From positions 124,001-188,000 of the forward strand of contig PDTV01000004.1 in the NCBI GenBank assembly GCA_002747185.1: 64,000 nt of DNA, read 5' to 3'. Positions 20,330 to 31,322 of the stretch are shown here, one piece after another. This DNA is from Candidatus Contendibacter odensensis. Its GTDB lineage: Bacteria > Pseudomonadota > Gammaproteobacteria > Competibacterales > Competibacteraceae. A program made the translations under genes and the position numbers. How positions within the stretch are numbered: position 1 is the first letter of the stretch; every line of letters begins with the position of its first letter. The notes under the pieces were generated by a model. It was not told where the DNA came from and searched no databases. It worked only from the letters and a program-made list of their open reading frames with translations.

Positions 20330-20481
20330 AGGATGAATTGGATTTTTTTGATAGCCGGGGTCAGGATCACTAGGCAATAACGGCAAACATAGTTCCCGTA
20401 TCAATGTTTCTCTAAACAGGATCCAATCAGGGAATAAGAAATCGTATTATAAAAAGTGACATACCTGGTTTTTCTACAGTG

Positions 20482-20512
20482 CGTGTTCCGGGCAAAAGCA
20501 TACCGGAACACG
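20482..20512. other. Perfect hairpin downstream of ilvC
   Basis: CGTGTTCCGG and CCGGAACACG form a 10-bp stem in the ilvC-pssA gap. There is no clear T-run, so it may be an RNA-stability or weak termination structure. Next to it TTAAGGCAGGGTAC is directly repeated (about 20514 and 20532). Confidence 0.5.
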
Positions 20513-20655
20513 GTTTAAGGCAGGGTACAGGATTTAAGGCAGGGTACTGACAAGTATCGACCGCCATATACCGGCTTTGTTATTCCCGCAATAGCAGGAA
20601 GCTGGGTGCTGATAGCGATCGATTGCCAATACTCGGCCTTTCACAAGCTACGGCC

Positions 20656-21687
<1,032 letters not shown>

Positions 21688-21698
21688 TTAAAAATGAA

Positions 21699-21728
21699 CC
21701 GTCCCCGCCATGGTTATGGCAGGGACGG
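21699..21728 (-). terminator. Hairpin between ilvN and ilvC, possible partial terminator
   Basis: On the minus strand CCGTCCC and GGGACGG close a long stem with an inner CCAT/ATGG pair, followed by TTCATTTTTAA. It sits 24 bases after ilvN and before ilvC, so it may lower or stabilise ilvC expression relative to ilvIN. Confidence 0.5.
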
Positions 21729-21751
21729 CGAGAGCATGGGCCGTTGAGGTA

Positions 21752-22258
21752 TTAGACACGTAGTGCTTTCTGACCGCGAGATATACCTGTTGCGCCAGAG
21801 CGAACCACCTCAAGGATGGTATCTTTCTCGACCGCTCGCAGGAAATTGTTGAGTTTTTCACTGCGACCGATGAGTTCAATGGTGTAGGTGACATCGGTGA
21901 CATCAAGAATATGGCCATCGAAAATTTCGGCGAGTCGCATCATTTCAGCGCGCTGCTCGCCCACCGCCTGGGTCTTGACCAGCATTAACTCGCGCTCGAC
22001 CGCATCCGTTTCTGTCAAATCAATCAGCTTAACAACATCAATCAGTTTGTTAAGCTGCTTGACGATCTGCTCGATCACCTGCTCACTCCCATTGGTGACC
22101 AGCGTTAGCCGCGACAGGCTATCATCATCAGTTGGCGCAACGGTTAGGCTTTCGATGTTGTAGCCGCGGGCAGAAAACAGATTGGCAACCCGTGACAGTG
22201 CGCCGGACTCGTTTTCCATCAGAATGGAAATTACATGACGATCATTATTCGTATTCAC
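21752..22258 (-). CDS. ilvN: Acetolactate synthase small (regulatory) subunit
   Basis: A 168-residue regulatory subunit with an N-terminal ACT domain (HVISILMENESGALSRVANLF) that binds valine, and a C-terminal IlvN-type domain (LMLVKTQAVGEQRAEMMRLA). Its ATG overlaps the TGA of the large-subunit gene by four bases, so translation is coupled. The length is nearer IlvH than the short enteric IlvN; the symbol is used loosely. Confidence 0.95.
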   Translation of the reverse strand: MNTNNDRHVISILMENESGALSRVANLFSARGYNIESLTVAPTDDDSLSRLTLVTNGSEQVIEQIVKQLNKLIDVVKLIDLTETDAVERELMLVKTQAVGEQRAEMMRLAEIFDGHILDVTDVTYTIELIGRSEKLNNFLRAVEKDTILEVVRSGATGISRGQKALRV

Positions 22259-24000
22259 ACCAGCACCATCCCGTCTTCGTGAGTGGAAACCATCTCATCA
22301 CGCTCAGCCAGTAACATCTCGTTTTGTCCACCGCCAGAGGGAATCATCGGGAATACGTTTTCACCCGGATCGGTGATGAAATCAAGAAAGACAGTGCGAT
22401 CTTTCATGTTAAACGCTTCACGCAACGCACCTTCCACATCACCCGGTTTTTCAATCTGCATACCCACATGGCCATAGGCTTCAGCCAACATCACGAAATC
22501 GGGTAGCGCTTCAAAATAGGTCATGGAATAGCGCTTCTGGTAAAAAAACTCTTGCCATTGTCGCACCATACCGAGATAGCCATTATTCAGGTTAATGATC
22601 TTGACCGGTGTCTGATATTGTTTCATGGTCGAAAGCTCTTGCAACATCATCTGAATACTGCCGTCACCTGTGATACAGGCAACGTCCAGATCGGGGCAGG
22701 CGAGTTTGGCGCCCATAGCTGCCGGCAGGCCAAAACCCATCGTGCCAAGACCACCGGAATTGATCCATCGGCGAGGATGATCAAACAGGTAATATTGCGC
22801 CGTCCACATCTGGTGCTGACCGACATCGGAAGTCACTATGGCTTGACCGTCAGTGGCTTCATAAAGCTTTTCAATGACATACTGCGGCTTTATGACCTCA
22901 TTGCTCACTTTATAGCTCAGTGATTTAATCCCTCGCCATTCATCGATTTGTCGCCACCAGCTCTCCAGTGCCCTGGTATCAGGCTTGAGCTTTTCGTCGC
23001 GAATGACATTGATCATTGCACGCAATACATTGGGCACAGAACCCACAATCGGGATATCAACACGGACATTCTTAGAAATTGAGGACGGGTCAATATCAAC
23101 ATGAACAATACGAGCATCCGGACAAAAGCGGTCAAGCTTGCCGGTAACACGATCATCGAAACGTGCGCCAATTGCGATAAGCACATCACAGTGGTACATC
23201 GCCATGTTGGCTTCATAGGTCCCATGCATTCCAAGCATACCGACAAACTGCTTGTCGGTGGCCGGATAAGAGCCGAGACCCATTAAGGTGTTGGTGATTG
23301 GATAGCCTAATAATTGGGTCAGCTCGACCAGCTCGCTAGAACCCTCGCTCAAGATCACGCCGCCACCGGTATAAATCATCGGCTGTTTGGCGGACAGGAT
23401 CATATCTACCGCTTTTCGGATCTGGCCCGCATGCCCTTTGATCGTCGGATTATAGGAACGCAGTTTGACCTTTTTCGGGTAATGGAACGCGGCTTTTTCA
23501 ATGGTGATATCCTTGGGCAGATCAACTAATACCGGCCCCGGACGGCCTGTCGTGGCGATATAGAATGCTGTTTTAACCGTTTCAGCCAGATCATTGATGT
23601 TTTTAACCAGAAAATTGTGCTTGACACAGGGGCGGGTAATACCGACCGAATCAACTTCCTGGAAAGCGTCGTTACCAATTAGCGCAGTAGGCACCTGGCC
23701 GGAAAAAATAACCATTGGGATAGAGTCCATATAGGCAGTCGCAATGCCGGTGACAGCATTAGTGACTCCAGGGCCGGATGTGACGAGTACCACGCCAGGC
23801 TTACCGCTGGCGCGGGAATAACCGTCGGCGGCATGGGTTGCGGCTTGCTCATGTCGAACCAGAACATGCTGGACATCATCCTGGACATAGAGAGCATCGT
23901 AAATATGCAATACTGAGCCACCTGGATAACCAAATATATATTCAACGCCTTCTTCCTTGAGGCAGCGGACTAAAATTTCAGCGCCGGTGATAGGTTCCAT
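22255..24000 (-). CDS. ilvI: Acetolactate synthase large (catalytic) subunit
   Basis: A 581-residue thiamine-diphosphate enzyme condensing pyruvate to acetolactate. It shows the catalytic glutamate region VRHEQAATHAADGYSR, the FAD-binding middle domain (GLGSYPATDKQFVGMLGMHG) and the ThDP motif GDGSIQMM...LNNGYLGMV. It heads the biosynthetic cluster ilvI-ilvN-ilvC. Large subunits are called ilvB, ilvI or ilvG in different genomes. Confidence 0.96.
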   Translation of the reverse strand: MEPITGAEILVRCLKEEGVEYIFGYPGGSVLHIYDALYVQDDVQHVLVRHEQAATHAADGYSRASGKPGVVLVTSGPGVTNAVTGIATAYMDSIPMVIFSGQVPTALIGNDAFQEVDSVGITRPCVKHNFLVKNINDLAETVKTAFYIATTGRPGPVLVDLPKDITIEKAAFHYPKKVKLRSYNPTIKGHAGQIRKAVDMILSAKQPMIYTGGGVILSEGSSELVELTQLLGYPITNTLMGLGSYPATDKQFVGMLGMHGTYEANMAMYHCDVLIAIGARFDDRVTGKLDRFCPDARIVHVDIDPSSISKNVRVDIPIVGSVPNVLRAMINVIRDEKLKPDTRALESWWRQIDEWRGIKSLSYKVSNEVIKPQYVIEKLYEATDGQAIVTSDVGQHQMWTAQYYLFDHPRRWINSGGLGTMGFGLPAAMGAKLACPDLDVACITGDGSIQMMLQELSTMKQYQTPVKIINLNNGYLGMVRQWQEFFYQKRYSMTYFEALPDFVMLAEAYGHVGMQIEKPGDVEGALREAFNMKDRTVFLDFITDPGENVFPMIPSGGGQNEMLLAERDEMVSTHEDGMVLV

Positions 24001-24317
24001 GCTATGTGTTCCTCAATTACTGAGTATGGGGTTAAGGATCTGTTAATCAACAAGGTGTATACTCGCCCAAGTAACAAGTGTATCATTATTGGGTCGTTTA
24101 GGTGGCGACCGGCGCTACAAACAGGTAAGATAATGACCATGTAGCAGGGGTAATATCCGGTGGGCGCAACCCAATCATGAAAGCTACGAGTACTCGCTGG
24201 GCGTGAATCCTGTAGAGTAGTTATACTACAAAAAAATATTTTCCAGTGAAATCCCCCTGTGGCAATAGAAGATTTTGGTTAACCTGGATTTTCAAGCAAT
24301 TAATTAAGAGGTCTGAC
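24001..24317. other. Intergenic region between divergent ilvI and DUF4124 genes
   Basis: This 317-bp gap must carry the promoters of both divergent genes. A short AT-rich tract near 24230-24245 is the best promoter candidate. No run of branched-chain codons followed by a terminator is visible upstream of ilvI, so a classical attenuator is not supported. Confidence 0.4.
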
Positions 24318-24773
24318 ATGTTGAAATATGTTTTGTTGGCTTTCTGGGTGATCTGCTATGGCGTGAATGCACACGCAACCGAGGATCGGTTTATCTACAA
24401 ATGGACCGATCAGTTTGGCAAAACCAAATATTCCGAGCTGCCGCCCGGCAACGGGATCGCCTACGAAACCGTCAGGAAGTTAGGGTCTACTACCGGGGTT
24501 AGCAAGACTGCGGCGGATATCGAAAAGGAGCGCAAGCAATTAGAGGCGCTTGAAGCCGAGGAGAAAGCGAAGGCTGAAGCGGCAAGGAAAGCAGCGAGTG
24601 ATGCGCGTGCCAAGAACTGTGACATTGCCAAGAAAAATGTTGAAGTGCTATCTGGTAATAAACCGGTCGTCAAGACCGATGAGAAGGGTGATAAGTACAT
24701 CATCGATGCGAATCAGCGTGATGCTGAACTTAGGAAAGCCCGCAAGGATCAGGAATATTATTGTAATCCTTAG
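24318..24773 (+). CDS. DUF4124 domain protein, exported
   Basis: A 151-residue protein starting at ATG 24318 behind AAGAGG. A cleavable signal peptide ends near NAHA. The mature N terminus FIYKWTDQFGKTKYSELPP is the DUF4124 signature. A lysine/alanine/glutamate-rich helix with coiled-coil character follows, then a C-terminal part with two cysteines. DUF4124 proteins are common periplasmic proteins of gammaproteobacteria with no assigned function. Its neighbour proS begins 39 bp later. Confidence 0.8.
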   Translation: MLKYVLLAFWVICYGVNAHATEDRFIYKWTDQFGKTKYSELPPGNGIAYETVRKLGSTTGVSKTAADIEKERKQLEALEAEEKAKAEAARKAASDARAKNCDIAKKNVEVLSGNKPVVKTDEKGDKYIIDANQRDAELRKARKDQEYYCNP

Positions 24774-24812
24774 CGGATCGTTGGTTTACGGTTTTTCAGG
24801 ATATATTCATTT

Positions 24813-26448
24813 ATGCGAGCATCCCGATATCCACTGTTCACTGTTAAGGAAACGCCGGCTGATGCTGAGGTCATTAGCCATAAACTCATGCTGCGAGCGG
24901 GTTTGATTCGTAAGCTTGCCGGAGGTATTTATGCCTGGTTGCCGCTGGGTTTGCGGGTGTTGCGCAAGGTAGAGGCTATTGTTCGGGAGGAGATGGATCG
25001 CGCTGGAGCCATGGAATTGCTTATGCCCGCCATACAATCGGCAGAGTTATGGCAGGAATCGGGTCGTTGGCAGCAGTACGGTCCAGAATTGCTGCGGATT
25101 AAGGATCGGCATGAGCGTGATTTTTGTTTTGGGCCGACTCATGAGGAGGTAATGACAGACCTGTTTCGGCGTGAGATCAAAAGCTACAAGCAGTTACCGG
25201 TCAATTTATTCCTTTCATCTTGATCAAGCGTCATTGCAGGACACTTATGATGTGATGTGTCACGCCTATGAGCGGATTTTTAACCGCTTGGGGTTGGCGT
25301 TTCGAGCGGTATTGGCTGATACGGGTAGTATTGGTGGTGCGCTCTCACACGAGTTTCATGTATTGGCGGATTCCGGTGAAGATGCCATTGCGTTTTCTGT
25401 ATCGGGTGATTATGCCGCCAATGTCGAGAAGGCCGAGGCGCTCGCACCGGCGGGTGAGCGACCAGCCACGAGGGAAGCAATGTGCCGTGTTCACACGCCG
25501 AATGTCAAAACGATTGTTGAGTTATGTGCCTTCCTGAACATTGCACCGCAACAAACGGTAAAAGCAGTTGTCGTCGAGGGCACGGATGATCAGCCGGTAT
25601 TGCTATTAGTGCGTGGTGATCACGAGATCAATCGTATCAAGGCCGAGAAGTTGGCGCAGGTTAAGGCACCGTTGTGTTTTGCCAGTACTGAGGCGATTCA
25701 TGCCAGTTTCGGTGCTAATCCGGGTTCACTCGGTGCAGTGGGTTTTAGCGGTGTTGTCATTGCTGATCGCGCTGTGGCGAAAATGGCGAATTTTGTAGCC
25801 GGCGCGAATGAGGATGATTGGCATCTCCTAAATGTTTGTTTTGGGCGTGATTGCCCGGAACCTGAAGTGGCTGATATTCGCAATGTCGTTGAGGGCGATC
25901 CAAGTCCGGACGGTCAGGGAACACTGGCTATTGCGCGTGGTATCGAGGTTGGACACGTTTTCCAGTTAGGCAAAAAATACAGTGATGCCATGCAGGCAGA
26001 GGTGTTGGATGAGAATGGTCAGCCCACAACGGTGATGATGGGTTGTTATGGCATAGGTGTTTCGCGGATTGTGGCTGCGGCGATTGAGCAAAATCACGAT
26101 GAGCGCGGCATCATTTGGCCAGCGGCTATGGCACCATTTGAAGTGGCAGTATTACCCATTGGAGGGCGTTCCAGTGGTGTTGACGAGGCGGCTGAGGCGC
26201 TTTATCAGGAATTGCTGGCCGCCGGTATTGATACGCTATTGGATGACCGTAACCAGCGACCGGGCGTAATGTTTGCTGATATGGAATTGATAGGCATTCC
26301 TCATCGGATTGTGTTAAGCGCCCGCCACATGGAGAATGGTCAGGTAGAGTATCGCGGGCGAGGTGATGATGAGGCGACTTTGGTGGCACGAAATGAAGTG
26401 CTTGGATTATTGCAAGAGCACTTGGCAGCAGAAATCTGTCTGGTGTAG
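24813..26448 (+). pseudogene. proS: Prolyl-tRNA synthetase, disrupted by an internal deletion and frameshift
   Basis: Two frames together make a bacterial-type ProRS. The first runs from ATG 24813 through class II motif 1 to SYKQLPVNL and stops at 25223. The second resumes at [14 protein letters not shown] (from 25207) and continues through the editing (INS) domain, motif 3 (MGCYGIGVSR) and the anticodon domain to 26448. Against the usual family order about 28 residues between VNL and YSFH are missing, including motif 2 (the FRDE arginine that contacts ATP and the acceptor stem). The join at 25206-25209 reads as one TAT where the intact gene should have two. An out-of-frame loss of about 86 bp explains both the gap and the shift. 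Either the gene is dead and another ProRS exists, or this is an assembly error. Confidence 0.85.
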
Positions 26449-26644
26449 CGATGCTAATTTATGCCTGTTGGGGGTAAAGGTTTTGTATAGGCCTGTTGAT
26501 TGATTATTGATCCATGGCCTACCTCAATATTTTTGTTACTATTGTGTGACTGTTGCAAGCTTGGAATGCAGGAAAAACAGCTGCTTTGACTCAGTATGTA
26601 AGGGCGCGGCAGAGGATTGTGGAGTTTTTGTATAGCCTGAAAAG

Positions 26645-26867
26645 TTATCCACAGAACCTGTGGATAACCCTGTGGATAACTTCCCAATATTTTCGCTAAC
26701 TGAATGTGATAATTAGAAGAATGACAGCTTGATGACTTTTTGATCAAATTTATTTTTATTTTATTATCAGCAAGTTATTGTTAAAATCGAGTTGATTTAA
26801 GGGTTTGGGTGCTAAATGCTGGTCTTGCATACTGCTTGTGTACTCAAGTTCATAAGCCTGTGGATAA
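26645..26867. other. Cluster of four perfect DnaA boxes in AT-rich DNA (origin-like or titration site)
   Basis: The 449-bp gap between proS and the acylphosphatase gene has TTATCCACA at 26645-26653 (plus) and its complement TGTGGATAA at 26659-26667, 26671-26679 and 26859-26867 (minus). The first three fall within 35 bp. Between them and the fourth box is an AT-rich tract (26737-26790) with a TGATCA, the kind of sequence that unwinds easily. dnaA, dnaN, mnmG and rpmH are not in the window. It may be oriC in an unusual place, a second origin-like site, or a datA-type DnaA sink. Confidence 0.65.
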
Positions 26868-26897
26868 GTCAATGCTTGATGGTAAATACCTTTGATA

Positions 26898-27176
26898 TTA
26901 TTCGATCTGGAAGTCGCTGTACTGATGGTAAGGCACGGTTTTACAATGGATATCACTGACTTGTGCCGGCGCAGGTCCTTGCTGTAACCAATGGCGTAAA
27001 GCGAGCACTGCATTTTCGTTACCGCATGCAAGCACTTCCACGCGCCGATCGGGCAGGTTGCGGGCGTATCCTGTTATGCCGAGTGCTGCTGCCTTATTGG
27101 CTGTGGCGTAACGAAAGCCCACCCCCTGGACGCGGCCGCTGATATAGCAGCGTAAGCACAATAGTTTGTTTTCCAT
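26898..27176 (-). CDS. acyP: Acylphosphatase
   Basis: A 92-residue protein hydrolysing carboxyl-phosphate bonds. The active-site arginine is in GRVQGVGFR and the catalytic asparagine in GYARNLPD; both are intact. The ATG at 27176 has GGAGA eight bases upstream and gives the standard length; the start at 27206 is less likely. With acetate kinase elsewhere in the window, acetyl phosphate is a possible substrate, but this is only a suggestion. Confidence 0.93.
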   Translation of the reverse strand: MENKLLCLRCYISGRVQGVGFRYATANKAAALGITGYARNLPDRRVEVLACGNENAVLALRHWLQQGPAPAQVSDIHCKTVPYHQYSDFQIE

Positions 27177-27253
27177 TAAGAATCTCTCCGGATCAATATG
27201 ATCCAAAAATGATGTCAGTATTGTATGTGGATCAGGGTGAAGTATCGCTTGCT

Positions 27254-27754
27254 TTATTTTGCCAACTCAGCAAGCCGTTTATTGAGCATATCAGCATTCA
27301 CTGTACCCAGGTGGGTATCAACAAGTTCACCGTCCGGGGAAATCAGGAAAGTGGTTGGTAATCCTTTAACCTCAAAGCCAGGTACCGGTTTTCCTTGGCT
27401 AAGAGCGATAGGGAATGTAATTGCCAGTTGTTTGACAAACAGGCCAACATGATCAGATGTTGATTCTTCGAAGTTGACACCGATGACGATAGCACGCCAT
27501 TGATTTTCTTCATAGAATGCCTGTAGTTCGGGCATTTCCATTATGCAAGGCGCACACCGGGTTGCCCAGAAGTTGACAACAGCCCAGCGGCCACGGAAAT
27601 CGGATAAATACACTGTTTGCTTGTCAAGATCTGCCAGGGTGAAATCAAGTGGTTGTGCATTAACTATTGTGTTGGGTAGAAATGATAAGGTCAGAAGTAA
27701 TGCTACCCGGCATCGATCAGGGCAAAACCGTGAGAAAATAGCGCGAAGCGTCAT
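27254..27754 (-). CDS. TlpA-like thioredoxin-fold protein, exported
   Basis: A 166-residue protein. A signal segment (VALLLTLSFLPNTIVNA) leads to a thioredoxin-like domain of the TlpA/ResA type with WATRCAPC (C67, C70), GRWAVVNF before it, and the cis-proline loop KGLPTTFLI. It should act as a periplasmic thiol-disulfide reductant, for example in cytochrome c maturation. The ATG at 27754 follows AAGGAACCCAGG; the longer frame to 27874 runs into the lipoprotein gene and is rejected. Confidence 0.88.
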   Translation of the reverse strand: MTLRAIFSRFCPDRCRVALLLTLSFLPNTIVNAQPLDFTLADLDKQTVYLSDFRGRWAVVNFWATRCAPCIMEMPELQAFYEENQWRAIVIGVNFEESTSDHVGLFVKQLAITFPIALSQGKPVPGFEVKGLPTTFLISPDGELVDTHLGTVNADMLNKRLAELAK

Positions 27755-27794
27755 CCTGGGTTCCTTATCAATATCGATCGGCAAGGCAATATAA

Positions 27795-28196
27795 TCAGGG
27801 CGAAACATCCGGTTGAGGTGGGGTACGTGCCCGATGTAACTGATCGGGTCTGGCGGATTTACGTGGTAAGGCATGTAATTGACGCGACTGGACTGCTTTA
27901 AGTGCTTGTTTTCTTGCTTTTATAGCTTGATCACGAGCATCTTTGGCATGACGGCGGGCGCTATTGAAATCACTGGCTTCCAGCTTCTGTTGTGCTTCTA
28001 GCAACAATTGGTGGGCAGCAATCAGGGCATGGGGCGAGTATTGTGCAGCACCAACGGTTTCGGCCGCACGAATAGCCTGTCGGGCATCGCTCATTTCTTG
28101 AACGGGTATGGTGACACAAGCTGTTAGCACCAAAGCCATAACAGGCTGCACAGCATAGAAGGTCAATATTTTTAGAAGACGATAAGACCGCTGCAT
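27795..28196 (-). CDS. DUF4398-type lipoprotein
   Basis: A 133-residue protein with a lipoprotein signal peptide (lipobox LTAC, cysteine at residue 27). A DUF4398-like helical domain follows (ARQAIRAAETVGAAQYSP, then ALIAAHQLLLEAQQKL and ARRHAKDARDQAIKARKQA). The tail is basic and proline-rich. The domain is common in outer-membrane lipoproteins beside OmpA-type proteins, though none is here. It lies 40 bp upstream of the TlpA-like gene and may be cotranscribed with it. Confidence 0.75.
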   Translation of the reverse strand: MQRSYRLLKILTFYAVQPVMALVLTACVTIPVQEMSDARQAIRAAETVGAAQYSPHALIAAHQLLLEAQQKLEASDFNSARRHAKDARDQAIKARKQALKAVQSRQLHALPRKSARPDQLHRARTPPQPDVSP

Positions 28197-28275
28197 TTTT
28201 CCAAATCAAATGATTAGGGACTTAACCAGGCAAGCTAGCATCGCTGGCTAAAACCGTCAAGCAGTGTTGGTATAG

Positions 28276-29312
<1,037 letters not shown>

Positions 29313-29358
29313 GGGCTTGTCATTATTGTGTCACTAAGCTACAATGCTATTCCTCTGG

Positions 29359-29745
<387 letters not shown>

Positions 29746-30270
29746 TTAGCATCTTCTTCTCTCTTTTTTGCCTTTTTCGCAAAATCGAATAGTCAGCCGC
29801 TCGGTCGCTAAATTGCTTGTTGTCCAGATCAATTGGCTCTCATTCAGTCCAATTAAGCCATTGATTCGACACCCGCAGCCAATTAACATCGACAACATCG
29901 CAGCATCTCGCACACCCGCAAATGTACTGAGATCCGGCTGCATCAATAATTTTTCGGCATGTGCTAATTGCGCGGCACGAGGCAATGCCAGGCCAACCCT
30001 GGGGGATTCTCCAATGCCCTCGCTGGATTTTCCGACAAAAGGCCGGCTTTTTCGGTCGCCCATTGATAAAAATTACGAATGGCGGCAATGACCACCCGCC
30101 GGCTTTGGGGTTTGAGGCCCTGCTGATACAGGTACAAACCGCCATAGGTTTCCAGCGATTCTGGTGTAGCCGTTAGTAATGTGAATGGTTGTGTGTTGAG
30201 CCACTGCGATAACCGCAACAAATACAAACTGTATTTGTTGGCCGTGTTGTGCGCGGCTTTTAGCGCACAT
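29746..30270 (-). pseudogene. Decayed tyrosine recombinase/integrase
   Basis: One frame (about 30270-29964) carries a XerC-like core-binding domain: LLRLSQWLNTQP, YGGLYLYQQGLKP, AIRNFYQWATEKAGLL. The next (ending 29746) carries the start of the catalytic domain: RDAAMLSMLIGCGCRING with the first catalytic arginine, then LTIRFCEKGKKER. They join if one C is added to the run near 30000. The HxxR and tyrosine boxes are absent, so the gene is both frameshifted and truncated. Confidence 0.75.
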
Positions 30271-30339
30271 GTCCCTCCAGGTATTCAAAAAAATCGCACT
30301 TAAAAGATACATATATATATTTATTAATAATACAGCCAT

Positions 30340-30366
30340 AAAAAACCCACCGTGTCAGGGTGGGTG
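30340..30366 (-). terminator. Terminator-like hairpin on the minus strand
   Basis: On the minus strand CCCACC and GGTGGG enclose a 7-base loop and are followed by TTTTTT. No minus-strand gene upstream of it is apparent, so it could end an antisense or regulatory RNA facing the small peptide gene at 30563. Confidence 0.55.
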
Positions 30367-30493
30367 GATGAACACCATTAAACAGCTAATTAATCGTGAG
30401 AACAGGCTGCATTTTCACAAAAACCTATTAACACTAAAACGCTTTGGTGTATCATGCTAACCATGAGCTGAGGTCAGGCAGTTCAGAAAATTT

Positions 30494-30543
30494 CCCCAAC
30501 ACGAGGTTGGGGATAGAGCTAGCGGGACTCGAAGGAACCCCGC
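30494..30543 (+). other. Two small hairpins in the leader of the 23-residue peptide gene
   Basis: CCCCAAC/GTTGGGG (30494-30512) and GCGGG/CCCGC (30522-30543) lie 20-70 bases before the peptide start codon. Such structured leaders can control translation. Confidence 0.4.
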
Positions 30544-30562
30544 CATAACAACGGAGACTGGC

Positions 30563-30634
30563 ATGAAAACTTTAAAAGTGATCATTGTCATTGCTGTTAT
30601 CAGCCTGATCCTCTACTCGCCAGTAGCGATCTGA
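30563..30634 (+). CDS. 23-residue hydrophobic peptide, candidate type I toxin or small membrane protein
   Basis: ATG at 30563 with GGAG seven bases upstream; TGA at 30632. The peptide begins MKTLKVIIVIAVISL and is almost wholly hydrophobic after two lysines, with one predicted membrane helix. Size and composition recall Ibs-type toxins, but no homology can be claimed for so short a sequence. It lies in the accessory island between integrase remnants and an IS fragment. Confidence 0.45.
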   Translation: MKTLKVIIVIAVISLILYSPVAI

Positions 30635-30703
30635 TAGCAGTATAAGGGACTAAAGAGTACGGGCAAGGATGCCCAACTCCATTTTCAATTATAGGAGCGA
30701 CTC

Positions 30704-30880
30704 ATGACATTATCAAGCGCTGACGCGGGGCGGCAATTGGCGGCTTCACGGCCTGTCAGGACAAAAAACTGTGTGGTTTGTGGTAAAGAATTCCAGACGA
30801 TTGGGCACGGCAAATATTGCTCCAATGCGTGTAAGCAGCGAGCAAAATACTACAGGAATAAAGCCAAAATAAGGGGCTGA
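30704..30880 (+). CDS. Small four-cysteine (zinc-binding) protein, 3' end inside an IS terminus
   Basis: A 58-residue protein with AGGAG seven bases before the ATG. The cysteine pattern CVVCGKEFQTIGHGKYC followed by SNACKQRAKYY matches small treble-clef zinc fingers found on plasmids and integrative elements. The tail is basic and could bind nucleic acid. The last codons and the TGA lie in the left terminal repeat of the IS1595-type element (which begins at 30873), so the original C terminus was probably different. Confidence 0.6.
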   Translation: MTLSSADAGRQLAASRPVRTKNCVVCGKEFQTIGHGKYCSNACKQRAKYYRNKAKIRG

Positions 30881-31180
30881 CACCTAATATTTTGTTTTAA
30901 TATTTTTTTAAGACCTTGGAGGAGCTGTTTTGGAGTTCCTCCATTGAATCTCCATTCACACGCTTTCGGGAAAAGTTCAACGTGCTGTCCGGGAATTCCG
31001 TTGTATTGTCTCAGGTGTCTTTTGACTTGATTCCAAAAGTTCTCAATGCCATTTACGTGGTTATGCGAAGCAGCAAATCCCTTCCCAATCTGCTGCTGTT
31101 CTTGCTGGTGTACCTGCAGCGAAGTGCCCCAACAGTCTTTGTTGCTTGTAACTACTTAATTTACAGTGTCTTACATACAT
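30873..31180 (-). pseudogene. IS1595-type transposase, N- and C-terminal ends fused out of frame
   Basis: From ATG 31180 the frame reads MYVRHCKLSSYKQQRLLGHF then AAGTPARTAADWEG, the typical N terminus, and stops soon after. In another frame HNHVNGIENFWNQVKRHLR, then ELFPKACEWRFNGGTPKQLL gives the C terminus with the HxNGIENFW motif of the IS1595 DDE domain. The catalytic middle is absent. Confidence 0.75.
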
Positions 31181-31219
31181 GGCTGAACCCTAACTTATTT
31201 AAAGTCAGGTGTCAGCCCC
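30873..31219. mobile_element. Deleted IS1595-family element (MITE-like), 347 bp
   Basis: Terminal inverted repeats GGGGCTGACACC (30873-30884) and GGTGTCAGCCCC (31208-31219) bound the element. Inside, on the minus strand, are the two ends of an ISXO2/IS1595-type transposase with the middle missing. Flanking 8-mers do not match, so no target duplication is seen. It could move only with a transposase supplied elsewhere. Confidence 0.75.
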
Positions 31220-31322
31220 TAGATTTTCACGCGAAGATGCAATATGTAAGCATTTTTCACAGACAATAATTGTTTTTCATGCAATGTTGCAGAGCGATCA
31301 TGTTTAACCAAAATTCACGGCT

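Noticed and set aside
24060..24185. 26-codon open frame on the minus strand upstream of ilvI as an attenuation leader peptide
   Set aside because: It has only scattered Ile, Leu and Val codons and no following terminator/antiterminator pair.
30873..31219. Target-site duplication for the IS1595-type element
   Set aside because: The eight bases on either side (CAAAATAA and TAGATTTT) do not match.
30916..31269. 117-residue plus-strand open frame
   Set aside because: It is antisense to the IS1595 transposase remnant, which is recognisable on the minus strand.
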